A stretch of DNA of 64,000 bases, taken from NCBI GenBank assembly GCA_016704465.1, contig JADJAD010000017.1, forward strand, positions 62,001 to 126,000. Direction: 5' to 3'. Below the pieces are notes generated by a model. It was not told where the DNA came from and did no database searches. It was given only the letters and a program-made list of their open reading frames with translations. Numbering within the stretch: the first letter of the stretch is position 1; the number at the start of each line of letters is the position of its first letter. The DNA is from Gemmatimonadota bacterium. GTDB taxonomy: Bacteria > Gemmatimonadota > Gemmatimonadetes > Gemmatimonadales > Gemmatimonadaceae. Position numbers and translations under genes: made by a program. Of the stretch, positions 19,218-28,619 are shown piece by piece.

Positions 19218-20410
19218 GTGGCGAATGCCTTTCTACGCCTAGCTGTTGCTTGCCTGCTGACGACTTCGACGAGCAGTACCACTTTCGCGCAGAACCCCCG
19301 TGACAAGATTCGCGTGCTCGAGCAGTGGGCGCGGGTATCGGACGATCCCTTTGCAGCGGTGATCGGAGCTCGCGAACTCTCCGATGGACGTCTGCTCGTA
19401 TGCGATCAAGCCGAGCCAGGCGTGCATGTCGTTGACGCGTCCAGCGGCACGCGGCGTCTTGTCACCGGACGCGGTGACGGTCCCGGCGAAATGCGGCATA
19501 TCGAACGGATGTTCGCATTGCGCCCCACGATTCCTCGCTCGTCGTAGATCAGAGTCGTCGTCGGTGGCTGATACTCGCCGGCGATCGCGTAGTCGCGACG
19601 ATCGTCCGTTCGGAGCCGGATGTGGCGCGACTGCCGTTCGTGGAAGGAATTGATGCGACAGGTTCCATTCTCGATGTACGTCCCTTCTCGTTTCGTCGAA
19701 GCAAGGACGTCCCTCTCGTGCGAGAACGGACGAACGCCGAGTCGCTGCTTGTGATCTTGCGTCCGACCGCTGTGCGCGGAACACGAGTGGACGGTCGCCG
19801 ACTCGCACAGCGCGCCGACTCGCTTGCACGCATTGGTGGTCGGGCGAGTGGTCAGGTGCTGGTGCGGCGCAGCAAACCTCCCCCTGCCTCGCTCTGGTTG
19901 CTCGAGAATCCGCTCGCCACAGAGGACCAAGTGCTTCTCTTCCCTGATGGATGGCTCGCGTTCGCGTTGGCGGACCCGTATCGCGTGGACTGGCGGGCGC
20001 CCGACGGGAGCTATCGACGGGGTCGTGTGCTGCCGTTCGAGACAGTTGCGGTAGGCGAGCCGATGCGTCGCATGCTGGTGCGCGAGCGATGGCCGTTGGT
20101 CGAGCCCCCGTTTCAGCCGGGAGAGCTTCCCGCATGGCCCAAGTATCTGCCGGCGTTTGACATCGGTGCCCTCGTCCCCATGCGCGACGGGCGCCTGGCG
20201 ATCCGACGTACCACGGATCCAATGCAGAAGCGCGTCGTCTATGACGTGGTCGGACGGACTGGTCAGCTCGAGTTGCAGCTTGTGCTGCCGCCGCGCACAC
20301 AGCTTGTTGCTTGGGGCCGGGCGCATGTGTATGCCGTCTCGACCGGTGAGAATCTGGAGCAGTGGTTGGTGCGTCATCCTTGGACCGCGGAAGTAGTGCC
20401 TCGGTCATGA
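19218..20410 (+). pseudogene. exported beta-propeller protein, one frameshift
   Basis: A GTG at 19218 starts a plausible Sec signal peptide (VANAFLRLAVACLL, cleaved after TTFAQ). Then comes IRVLEQWARVSDDPFAAVIG, a blade with DGRLLVCDQAEPGVHVVDAS, and the family hallmark GRGDGPGE. Near 19523-19526 (a CCCC run) the frame changes; it resumes as HDSSLVVDQSRRRWLILAGD and runs to a stop at 20410 through DGWLAFALADPYRVDW and MRDGRLAIRRT blades. It is related in type, not in close sequence, to the other propellers of the island. If the shift is a sequencing error this is an intact gene of about 397 residues. Confidence 0.65.
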
Positions 20411-20757
20411 GAGAATATCCGGACGTGAGACGCGCGGGGAATCTCGGGGCCTCCGTCACGTGCGAGGGGGAAGTCCTGGCAGTCAGTTCTTCGTGCGTTT
20501 CTTGGCGGAGGCGGCTGGCTTTACCCTCGCCCACGGGGAGGTCGGTGGAGCCGTCGTAGCACACGATCTCGAGTCTGCGTACGGTTCCAAGTCGGCTGGT
20601 GGTAGAGTGGCCGGTGCGGCCGAAGGTGGAAACACGGGAGGCCGTTCGCGCTCTCACTGAGCGATCCGAATGCTCGATCGCGCGGCGTCTGGACGTGGAC
20701 CGGACGACGCGCGACCTTCTTGAGCGGTCCTTTAGTCGCCTCCCTCGTCCGTCCGCC
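20411..20757. other. non-coding stretch before the SDR gene
   Basis: No convincing gene, repeat or RNA is visible in these 347 bases. Short open frames on both strands have no recognisable motif. It should hold the SDR promoter, but no clear boxes stand out. Confidence 0.4.
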
Positions 20758-21702
20758 ATGCCGCAGCCGCTCCGCACCGTCCTCGCACGCGTCGTCACCC
20801 TCTCGTTGGGTCTCGCGCTGGCAGGGGCGGGGCTCCCCGCAGTGGCCCTCGCCCAGCAGCCAGCCGCGAGTTTCAAGATGGCGCCGCCGCTCCCCGACCT
20901 CTCGGGAAAGGTGGCCCTGGTCACCGGCTCGACCGACGGCCTGGGACGTGACGTGGCGCGCCGTCTGGCGGCGGCCGGTGCGCATGTCCTCATCACCGGT
21001 CGCAGCGTCGCGCGCGGGGACTCGCTCGTGGACGAGATCACCACGAGCCGCAAGGGGAGCGCGCGCTTCTACCGCGCCGACCTGGCCTCGCTCGCTGAAG
21101 TCCGGCGCCTGGCCGACGCCGTGAAGCGCGACAATCAGCGCCTCGACCTGCTCATCAACAACGCCGGGGTCGGCTTCGTCTTCGACTCCACGCCCAAGTT
21201 CAGCGCTGAGGGGCACGAGATGCACTTCGCGGTGAACTACCTGGCGCACTACCTGCTGATCAAGCAGCTCCTCCCGCTGATCGTCGCCAACGCTGAATCG
21301 CGCATCATCAACGTGTCGTCGGGGTCGCAGGAGGCGATCGACTTCGACGACGTGATGATGACGAAACGGTTCACGGGTGCACGTGGCTACGCGCAGAGCA
21401 AGCTGGCGCAGATCCTGATGACGATCGACATGGCGCCTGCTCTGGAGCGGCAGGGGGTGCTGACGTATTCGCTGCATCCCGCGACGACCATGGCGACCAC
21501 GATGGCGCGCGCCCTCAACGTGACGCCGCGCTCGACGATCGCCGAGGGGGTCGAATCGGTGGTCAATGCCATCGTCACCACCGAGCCGACCGGGACGTAC
21601 TTCAACCGTCAGGTACCGATCAGGGCGCACCAGCAGGCGTACGACTCGTCGGCCCGTGAGAAGTTGCGGCTGCTTAGCGAACGACTGCTGGCCGGGCACT
21701 AG
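20758..21702 (+). CDS. short-chain dehydrogenase/reductase with signal peptide
   Basis: NAD(P)-dependent oxidoreductase of 314 residues with the classical SDR signatures: TGSTDGLG nucleotide-binding motif, NNAG, Ser in INVSSGS and the catalytic YAQSK. It resembles the retinol dehydrogenase/WWOX branch. Unusually, ATG 20758 starts a clear Sec-type signal peptide (LARVVTLSLGLALAGAGL, cleaved after ALAQQ), which would send an NAD(P) enzyme to the periplasm; starting later would remove the signal but no good start codon is present before the Rossmann motif. It sits inside the propeller/IS island and seems intact. The substrate is unknown. Confidence 0.85.
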   Translation: MPQPLRTVLARVVTLSLGLALAGAGLPAVALAQQPAASFKMAPPLPDLSGKVALVTGSTDGLGRDVARRLAAAGAHVLITGRSVARGDSLVDEITTSRKGSARFYRADLASLAEVRRLADAVKRDNQRLDLLINNAGVGFVFDSTPKFSAEGHEMHFAVNYLAHYLLIKQLLPLIVANAESRIINVSSGSQEAIDFDDVMMTKRFTGARGYAQSKLAQILMTIDMAPALERQGVLTYSLHPATTMATTMARALNVTPRSTIAEGVESVVNAIVTTEPTGTYFNRQVPIRAHQQAYDSSAREKLRLLSERLLAGH

Positions 21703-22109
21703 GGCCGAGCGTCCAGCGTAGCCAACTGCCCGTTTCCCAGCGATGCACGCATCGCGCCGCCGGATGCAGGACGGCTATCACGGCAATGCGGGTAGGTCCC
21801 GGCGACGCTGGTCGTACCGCAGGTCCCGCGGACGGAGCTCACCAACACCTGAGTCGCCGCGGGAGGCTGTCCGTTCGATTGCTCCTGGCCCGCTCGGGCG
21901 TTCAGCGCGACGACTCGACGTGTGCCGAGCTCGTGCTCTTGGCTCGCGGCCGCTTCGAGGCGAGTCGCTCCCACGCGCAGACGGCACTCGGTCGGGCGAT
22001 GGACGCCGCATAGAATGCGGCAACGTCCGGTTTGCCTCTCTGCACATCAGGCCACACCCCAGCCGTCGATTCCAGGCATTCGCCGCTCACTCCCCTCGGG
22101 CCTGCGTAT
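21703..22109. other. non-coding stretch with no recognisable gene
   Basis: About 400 bases with open frames on both strands but no start, codon pattern or motif that I can support. It ends at the IS21-like repeats. It may be debris left by insertion sequences. Confidence 0.4.
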
Positions 22110-22205
22110 TTCGGTCCATCCCGATCCCCCGTTTCGCTCGAAGTCGATCACGAATTTCGGTCGAAGTCTATCACCCATGTCGGACGAAACCGGTCACGGA
22201 CTCAA
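22110..22205 (-). repeat. four approximate 22-25-bp repeats, IS21-like element end
   Basis: Read on the minus strand, four consecutive blocks follow the pattern GTGAYMGRYTTCGWSCGAAAY: the blocks end in TTCGTCCGACAT, TTCGACCGAAAT, TTCGAGCGAAAC and TGGACCGAAAT. Multiple spaced repeats of this kind are typical of the ends of IS21-family elements, where they bind the transposase. No istA or istB remains nearby, so only an end fragment is left. The family call is from memory of the pattern. Confidence 0.45.
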
Positions 22206-22244
22206 CCGGTCGTCGCAACAGTTGTGGTGTGCGTAGAGCGTAGT

Positions 22245-22440
22245 AGGTCGTTGCGGTAATCTGGCCGGGATGGACGTCGAATCGTTTGGCCGGTACGGCA
22301 AGCGTGCCTTCTTGTTGCACCGCCGCCAAGGCGACTTGGCCTTGAAGGCGGGGGCGTGGTTTCTGCGCGGGCGTTTCTTCATCAGCGGCTCCTGGGTCGA
22401 GGCGAACATGTCGCCGGGGGAGCCCGCGTGTCCACTCACC
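22245..22440 (-). mobile_element. remnant of IS3-family orfA
   Basis: ATG 22382 reads MKKRPRRNHAPAFKAK, then a frameshift leads to VALAAV and KRFDVHPGQI, together the first 50 residues of an IS3-type OrfA. The leader (22383-22440) matches the leader of the 19.0 kb remnant on the opposite strand. It has been inserted in or fused to the truncated propeller lipoprotein that lies upstream on the same strand. Confidence 0.6.
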
Positions 22441-22479
22441 CACCCTGTTCAGAAAACCGGGACCACTTCCCCGAGTCGA

Positions 22480-22680
22480 GACGCGCACCGGGCCGGGCGC
22501 GCGCCCCGGGCCGGCGCCCCCCCCCGCGCCCCCCCCCCCCCGTGTCGCGCGTCCCCTTCCGCCAAGCCGTGGGGGTTCTTCCGGCCGGGCGGCGGGTACA
22601 CCCCAGAGGGGCCGCGGCCGGGGTCGGCTCCGCCCCGCCAGGCGCGCCCGGACGCCCCCCCCCAGATCGTGTCCCGACCT
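22480..22680. other. block of long C and G homopolymer runs
   Basis: This segment contains several C runs, the longest about 13 bases, broken by CCGGGC words, unlike anything else in the window. It joins the IS3 remnant to the truncated lipoprotein. No coding potential is credible. It could be a low-quality or chimeric assembly segment, or a slippage-prone natural junction. Confidence 0.5.
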
Positions 22681-22699
22681 ACAACTCCCCGGGCCACCG

Positions 22700-22968
22700 C
22701 GACCACCGAATGATCTGACGAATACGCCTGAAGTATCGAATACCTTTATGCGATCGTCGCCCTCTTCGAGAACCAGAACCTGCTTTCCGACCTCTACCAA
22801 GGTCCGAATGGCGGTGAACTGGTAAGGCTCATCACCTTGGTCCGAAGAGATGCGAGTAGCCAGTGAAAGCTGTAGCGAGCGTGAGGCCATTCGAGCTGTT
22901 GACTCCCCGCAGCCGCACAGAATGAACGTGACCGCTGCGAGTAGTTGCCAACGTCTCGGGTGCCGCAT
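22700..22968 (-). pseudogene. truncated exported propeller lipoprotein
   Basis: ATG 22968 starts a lipoprotein signal peptide with lipobox ILCGC (Cys about 19). It continues with QFTAIRTLVEVGKQVLVLEE and DRIKVFDTSGVFVRSFGGRG, the first blade and the G-R-G-x-G-P hallmark of 6-bladed propeller proteins. The coding sequence stops making sense at about 22700, where the homopolymer block begins, so three quarters of the gene is missing. The IS3 fragment beyond that block suggests loss by transposition or deletion. Confidence 0.6.
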
Positions 22969-23239
22969 GGCTGTCGGCTCGTCGGTGTGAGGATCCGAGA
23001 ATTGATTGATGCGCGGACCTCAGAGTCGACAGTCTGTAGTCCTCCTGGCGGTCCGTACGCCGGCCAACAATTTGACTCCGCACCAATCCAGCTCGATATA
23101 GTACCATGGGTGCTCAGGCGCACTCAACGCGACTACGCTCTTGGTCCTCGCAAGGGATCAGCGGCCCGATCGCCCTCTCCTCTCGCGAATGAAGGCTTGA
23201 ATGGTATCAAGTGGGGCCGCGCCCGTTCGCGCGAGACCC

Positions 23240-23860
23240 TCGCGTACCATCATCTGGAGTGCCTTGGATGTTGAGACGCTGGCCGACGCGAATGTCGTTG
23301 TCGATCAGTTGCGCCACCGGACGATTACGCGCCCGAACGAGGTCTGGGCGATGGACATCACGTACATCCCGATGGCCCACGGCTTCGTGTACCTGGCGGC
23401 GGTGCTGGATTGGGTGAGTCGCCGCGTGCTGAGCTGGAGCGGCTCGATCACGTCGGACAGCGCGTTCTGTATCGCCGCCGTCGAGGAGGCGCTGGCGCAC
23501 TACGGTCGTCCCGCCATCTTCAACACCGATCAGGGCGCCCTGTTCACGAGCGCGGCCTTCACCGCCCTGCTGCAGGCGCACGGGATCCAGATCAGCATGG
23601 ACGGGAAGGCGCGACAACATCTTCGTCGAACGTCTGTGGCGCTCGCTCACGTGCGAAGCGGTCTATCTCCACGCGTACGGATCGATGTCCGCCGCCACGG
23701 CCGGCATCGGCCGCTACTTCACCCTCTACAACAGCCGGCGACCGCACTCGAGCCTCGCCGACCGCACCCCGACGACGCCTACTTCGCTCCACTCACCCTG
23801 TCGGCCGCCGCCTGCCCCTCGCCCGCGATCAACCTAACGACCACCGTTAGGCTGAACAGA
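23240..23860 (+). mobile_element. IS3-family orfB transposase pseudogene with right end
   Basis: The catalytic rve core of an IS3-type transposase is clear: RPNEVWAMDITYIPMAHGFV contains the first Asp, IFNTDQGALFTS the second, and FVERLWRSLTCEAVYLHAY the Glu. The reading changes frame near 23612 and again near 23765 (YNSRRPHSSLADRTP then PDDAYFAPLTL), and the N-terminal part before 23240 is missing, so it cannot be active. An inverted pair of CCTAACG / CGTTAGG words at 23832-23851 lies where the right terminal repeat would be. The element probably belonged with one of the orfA remnants nearby. Confidence 0.75.
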
Positions 23861-23940
23861 ACAACGGATCCCCTTCTTAGGTCGGAATAGCTTACCTTCC
23901 CGTGACGCCTTACGGCACTGGACCATCTGTGAGCTGTCTT

Positions 23941-25068
23941 CTAGTCACGCTTCACCTGACTCCCTGCCCACTCGTACACGCGAACACTCTCCGTACCGTC
24001 GCCATCCGTCCAGCGTCCGACAACGTGGCGTTTGGTGATCTGCAACGGGGCAAATTGCGTCGGTACTGTCAGTGTTCCGAGCCGCTGGCCTTGCACCCCG
24101 AAACACCACAACCGTTTCACGCGCTCCACGGAGAATGTGTATTCTTCCGCCCACAGACGGTCGAGATCCTCTGTCAGCAGCTGCACGTACGCGGGAGCAA
24201 ATGCCGGGTAGGCTAGAGCGGCGTAGCCCGCGCGTTGCTTCTGTCGCCGTGCTCCATAAAGGTGCTCGGTGGTCTGTTCAACGAACGCGTCACGGAGCTC
24301 TTTCGTTATGCGACGCCCTGCTCCAGAACGCCGTATGGATCCGACTCGGCGACCAGTCTGATCATATATCTCGATAGCCAGCGAGTCGGTCGTTCCGACA
24401 AATACATGCCGACTCGAGACCGCGACTTCGAGAGTATTCCCTAAGGGCCGCGGTCCATCACTCCGTGCGTGCCGATAGCGCTCCGGCCCTACGAAGTCTC
24501 CCAGAACCATCTGCTCGCCACCAATGCCGCGGCTGACTGCCACTGGCGCGAGTCCCCTATGTGGGCCGGGATCTGGCGGAGGATCGGCCTTGGGCCATCC
24601 AACCAGAGCAACCAGGCCCGAGGATGCACATTTCGCGGAATACGGCGAGGGTATCGCTTTACCTGGAAAGGTTGTTATCAGGGTGCGGACGTAGCGGCCA
24701 AATGTGTCCACCACGGCAATTCGTCGCTGTGCCGCATCCCGCACGTAGAAGCGTCCTCGCTCGCATTCTCCCATCCACACCATTGACAGAAATTCAGCCG
24801 GGCCACTACCCCGGCGACCAAAGGTCGAAAGAGGCGTTCCATCTTTCGCAAAACGCATCACCGCGAACAGACCTTCGTCTGCGACTAGGACGCTTCCGTC
24901 ACTCAGCATCGCGGCCCCGATCGGCTTAGCCAACGGGAGCGAATCAGCGTACTGCTTGAGTTCCAGCTGCGGCTTGCTTGGCAGCACCCAATGTGCCTGC
25001 GCGCCCACTGTGCCAACCCAAGTGCAAAACACTGCAGCGCTAGCTAGACAACCGCGAAGAATTCGCAA
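23941..25068 (-). CDS. exported 6-bladed beta-propeller protein
   Basis: Intact secreted protein of about 375 residues. A TTG at 25068 with a GGAGG Shine-Dalgarno 7 nt upstream begins the signal peptide LRILRGCLASAAVFCTWVG, cleaved after VGAQA; the frame is open to 25164 but that start lacks support. Blade motifs recur: DGSVLVADEGLFAVMRFAKDG, FGRRGSGPAEFLSM (family hallmark), FYVRDAAQRRIAVVDTFGRY, LAIEIYDQTGRRV. Proteins of this kind bind ligands or partners outside the cell. Two small Cys-rich secreted peptides are encoded just upstream on the same strand and could form one transcript. The ligand is unknown. Confidence 0.8.
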   Translation of the reverse strand: MRILRGCLASAAVFCTWVGTVGAQAHWVLPSKPQLELKQYADSLPLAKPIGAAMLSDGSVLVADEGLFAVMRFAKDGTPLSTFGRRGSGPAEFLSMVWMGECERGRFYVRDAAQRRIAVVDTFGRYVRTLITTFPGKAIPSPYSAKCASSGLVALVGWPKADPPPDPGPHRGLAPVAVSRGIGGEQMVLGDFVGPERYRHARSDGPRPLGNTLEVAVSSRHVFVGTTDSLAIEIYDQTGRRVGSIRRSGAGRRITKELRDAFVEQTTEHLYGARRQKQRAGYAALAYPAFAPAYVQLLTEDLDRLWAEEYTFSVERVKRLWCFGVQGQRLGTLTVPTQFAPLQITKRHVVGRWTDGDGTESVRVYEWAGSQVKRD

Positions 25069-25200
25069 CTCTGGACCTCCCCATACGTTCGGTGCGGTCA
25101 GGACGGACAGACACACTCGTCCTACCACGACCAATCGGACCGAAGCGTGAACGAAGAGTGTCAACGCTGCCTGTTGAAAGAATACGTGTGTACCCAGATA

Positions 25201-25419
25201 TCAACACCCAACATCTTCGAGGTCGCACCGATCGTGTTGCAAGGGTTCCTCGGCATTGGAATCCCAACAAATCCACGTTGGGTGTTCCACGCACTGAACC
25301 TGTCGGTCTTGGTTCCGTTTCGTGCAATCCTGTGCGGGTGCCGCGCGCTGTGGGCTGATGGATTCCGTTCCGCCCAGCATGAGGGCTAGGACAAAGACCA
25401 GGAGTCTTCCCATTCTCAT
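25201..25419 (-). CDS. small secreted Cys-rich peptide (copy 1)
   Basis: A 72-residue protein with a signal peptide (MGRLLVFVLALMLGG) and a mature part of about 45 residues carrying five Cys spaced C-x10-C-x7-C-x13-C-x6-C, ending in the last Cys. ATG 25419 has a GGAGG Shine-Dalgarno 8 nt upstream, which argues that this short frame is real. The mature part is clearly related to the neighbouring copy: TWIC, a pair of Glu, then RCDLEDVGC. It lies between the other peptide gene and a propeller gene on the same strand. I know no named family; a role as ligand, toxin-like effector or modified peptide is speculation. Confidence 0.7.
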   Translation of the reverse strand: MRMGRLLVFVLALMLGGTESISPQRAAPAQDCTKRNQDRQVQCVEHPTWICWDSNAEEPLQHDRCDLEDVGC

Positions 25420-25544
25420 GCGAACATCCTCCGTAAGTCTTGACAAGGAATACTTCGTGGCGCAAACGCCGGTGCCGCGCTACGGCGGCTTCCGCACGCA
25501 CCACGTCACCGGCGCGACGATCGCCTTCTTAGTTTCCTACAGCC

Positions 25545-25754
25545 CTACTCACAACCGATGTCGTTGGGGTCACAGTAGTCCGCGAGATACTCTTCCATAC
25601 CTTCGTGAAAACAAAGCCAGGTGGACTTCGGTCTGCACGACGGCATCGCTCCATCACACGTCGACGTATCGGCCGCAGACACCGGCGCCGGCGCCCAGCC
25701 AACGAGAACGCCGAGCATCACAACCGCGCTCAGCACTTGCAGTAAGCTTCGCAT
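25545..25754 (-). CDS. small secreted Cys-rich peptide (copy 2)
   Basis: A 69-residue paralogue of the peptide at 25201-25419. ATG 25754 has a GGAGGAGGG Shine-Dalgarno 6 nt upstream. The signal peptide (MRSLLQVLSAVVMLGVLVG, cleaved near VSAA) leads to a mature part with five Cys, C-x6-C-x7-C-x12-C-x6-C. The shared core is TW(L/I)C, EE, C-D-x2-D-(I/V)-G-C. The odd number of Cys suggests either a dimer or one modified Cys. Together with the next peptide and the propeller gene it may be an operon of small exported proteins plus a receptor-like propeller. Confidence 0.7.
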   Translation of the reverse strand: MRSLLQVLSAVVMLGVLVGWAPAPVSAADTSTCDGAMPSCRPKSTWLCFHEGMEEYLADYCDPNDIGCE

Positions 25755-26430
25755 GGCCCTCCTCCACAGAATGGGGAATCGATTCAGCGAACCGTGCTTG
25801 CTGCCAGCTTCACTCTCACAGAGTGGAGCCCGCGGTTCAACTTCGTCAGCAGATTGCTGTGAAGGTGCCGACACGACGGTATGCGAGCGGAAGCGTAGAG
25901 TCGCGAGCCTCGCCATCCGGATTCTCCACACGAGGGGCCTCGCGGCAACCCGCAGCCAGGGTGCCTGACAGCAATCCGGGTGGTTGGGAATTCCCTATGG
26001 CACCAGCTCATGATGTCCATGAGACGGCTTCAGTGGCGGTGTGCCGCGAGGGTGCCGAGCACCACTGGCCAGCTGGCAGGCGGGGGGGGGTGCGACCCAG
26101 AACTTGCCGCACGGAATCCCCATGATTGAGGTTTTGCCGCCATCGCGCGAACACGTGCTTTACGAACCAATAGCAGGGGAGGTGGCTGCCCAATTCCGCT
26201 CATCGCCATCGCAGGTTGGGCTCATCATCGCTTAGAGCGCGGCATTACAGCGCCAGCACCTTCAGCGCCGGCAGGACTCATGAGGGGAGGGTTCGCGCAG
26301 AAAGCAGCCTGTGACGCCGAGCCGCAGATTGCGACACTGCAGAACCTTCCCTATCCAGCTCGTGAGCGATGAGCCCAGGCCGGGCCGCAGCACCACTGGC
26401 CAGGTACCGCAAGCCCCAGAACTCGTGTCG
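25755..26430. other. gene-free stretch with duplicated debris of a propeller gene
   Basis: No intact gene is supported in these 676 bases. The segment 26191-26230 is a near copy of 26440-26476, the end of the next propeller gene, and on the minus strand still spells DDEPNLRW before a stop. A GCACCACTGGCCAG word with similar flanks occurs at both 26058 and 26386. The stretch therefore looks like a partial tandem duplication of a propeller gene end that has decayed. A G9 run lies at about 26083. Confidence 0.6.
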
Positions 26431-27504
26431 CTAGGGGCGCAATTCCGCTCGTCGCCATATGTTGGGCTCATCATCGTCGCGGTTCGCGAACAGCAGGACG
26501 GGTTCGCCACGCTTCCGATATCGGGGCGATGCCTGCGCCAGCACTGTTCCCGACGCATCAAGCAACAGCAGTCGATATCGACGCAGCACACCGTATCGCT
26601 CGCTGAACTGAACGAGCAGGCGACCGTCCCTAAGCTGATAGAGCGCATCAATCACTGACACTTGCTCGAGCCACTTGCTTCGCTCGGCCACGCTGCGAAA
26701 CGCGTTCGGCGCGTCGGCGATCCTCTTCAGGAGCGAACTCCGAATGGGCACCTTGGCTACGAGCGTGCCGTCTGATACAGTGAACTTGTAGATCGTATCC
26801 GTCAGCGCGAATACCGCGAGGATCGTATCGCCCGAGATGACCGTGGCGACGCTCCCAAGTGAGCGGGCTAGCGCCAACTGAGCGTCCGCGACCGGAAGGA
26901 CGAAATATGACTTGCGAATGCGCTGCTCGCGTGTCGACCATTCGTGCAGTAGACTTCCGCGCTCGGCGCGCTCGCGCTGCGCAATAGGCCCCCACCCAAC
27001 CAACAACACGCGATCGTCGTCCAGTCTCCTCGCATCGTAGAATGGGAAGAGCGGAACTCGACTCGTGCGCGCGCTATCACCCGAAGCGCCGAAGCGATGA
27101 AGTCTACCGCTGAACTCCGCGACCAGGAGACCACCGTCCGGCATCGGCCGCGCCGTCAACGGCGGCGATTCGAACTCTCCAGGTCCGCCACCTCGCCTTC
27201 CCACAAGTCGTAGTCGTCGTCCCTCGTGCGAGTACTGTGACACACGGAACTCCCTGAGGTCGGCAATCGTAAGTCCAGTCGCGCTCGCTACTGCGTGTGG
27301 AGCAACCAGCAGTGCGTCCCTCGAGTCCTCGAGTTGAAGCGTGCCCTTCCACAGAACCATCTGGTCAATACCCTGGGAACTGCCGCTCATTGGCAGCAGA
27401 GCAATCATCGCGATAGCGATGCAGCTGGCTTGGCCTTGGGGCATCCACGCACGCGCCAGTGTTGGCAGCTGACGTCGTGTTGCTAGAGACCGGGATCTTC
27501 GCAT
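26431..27504 (-). CDS. exported beta-propeller protein, intact paralogue of the 17.8 kb pseudogene
   Basis: A secreted protein of about 357 residues. ATG 27504 (MRRSRSLATRR) begins an Arg-rich signal peptide that ends near SGSSQG; the open frame continues to 27681 without support. The body has SIX-bladed propeller features: DLREFRVSQYSHEGRRL, GRRGGGPGEFESP (hallmark), DGGLLVAEFSGRLHRFG, DDDRVLLVGWGP and a C-terminal RDDDEPNIWRRAELRP. It aligns along its whole length with the frameshifted copy at 17756-18774. The ligand and function are unknown; its conservation as the undamaged copy suggests it is still used. Confidence 0.78.
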   Translation of the reverse strand: MRRSRSLATRRQLPTLARAWMPQGQASCIAIAMIALLPMSGSSQGIDQMVLWKGTLQLEDSRDALLVAPHAVASATGLTIADLREFRVSQYSHEGRRLRLVGRRGGGPGEFESPPLTARPMPDGGLLVAEFSGRLHRFGASGDSARTSRVPLFPFYDARRLDDDRVLLVGWGPIAQRERAERGSLLHEWSTREQRIRKSYFVLPVADAQLALARSLGSVATVISGDTILAVFALTDTIYKFTVSDGTLVAKVPIRSSLLKRIADAPNAFRSVAERSKWLEQVSVIDALYQLRDGRLLVQFSERYGVLRRYRLLLLDASGTVLAQASPRYRKRGEPVLLFANRDDDEPNIWRRAELRP

Positions 27505-27703
27505 GGTAGCTCGTGTTTGGTGCGCGACGCTTCGCGTCAGCGGGTAAGAACGTAGGTATTGGTACACAACATGGAAATTCTTGACAACCCCGCGATTGCG
27601 ACATCTGCTCAGGAACTTGCGACACTGGGAGTGAGCACCGCTAACACAACGGAGCGACCATGCTGGTCGCCACTCGGACATGACGCCCCTCTGAGACTAT
27701 TCC

Positions 27704-28453
<750 letters not shown>

Positions 28454-28619
28454 ACCTCACCTCCCGCTCCGGTTCTGTTCGCCAAAGGGAAACCATTTGC
28501 GCTCCCGGTGCCACATATGTAAAACACAGCAACGCCAGTCAAGGCCCGCCCTCTCGCGCCCGCCTGCACAATTGAGAGCCAGCACCGCCGTGGACCACCA
28601 GCCCAAGCCCAACCCCTCG

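Noticed and set aside
19239..21053. A 604-codon minus-strand frame in the accessory island
   Set aside because: It crosses the opposite strand of a propeller gene and the SDR gene and shows no recognisable domain or start signal.
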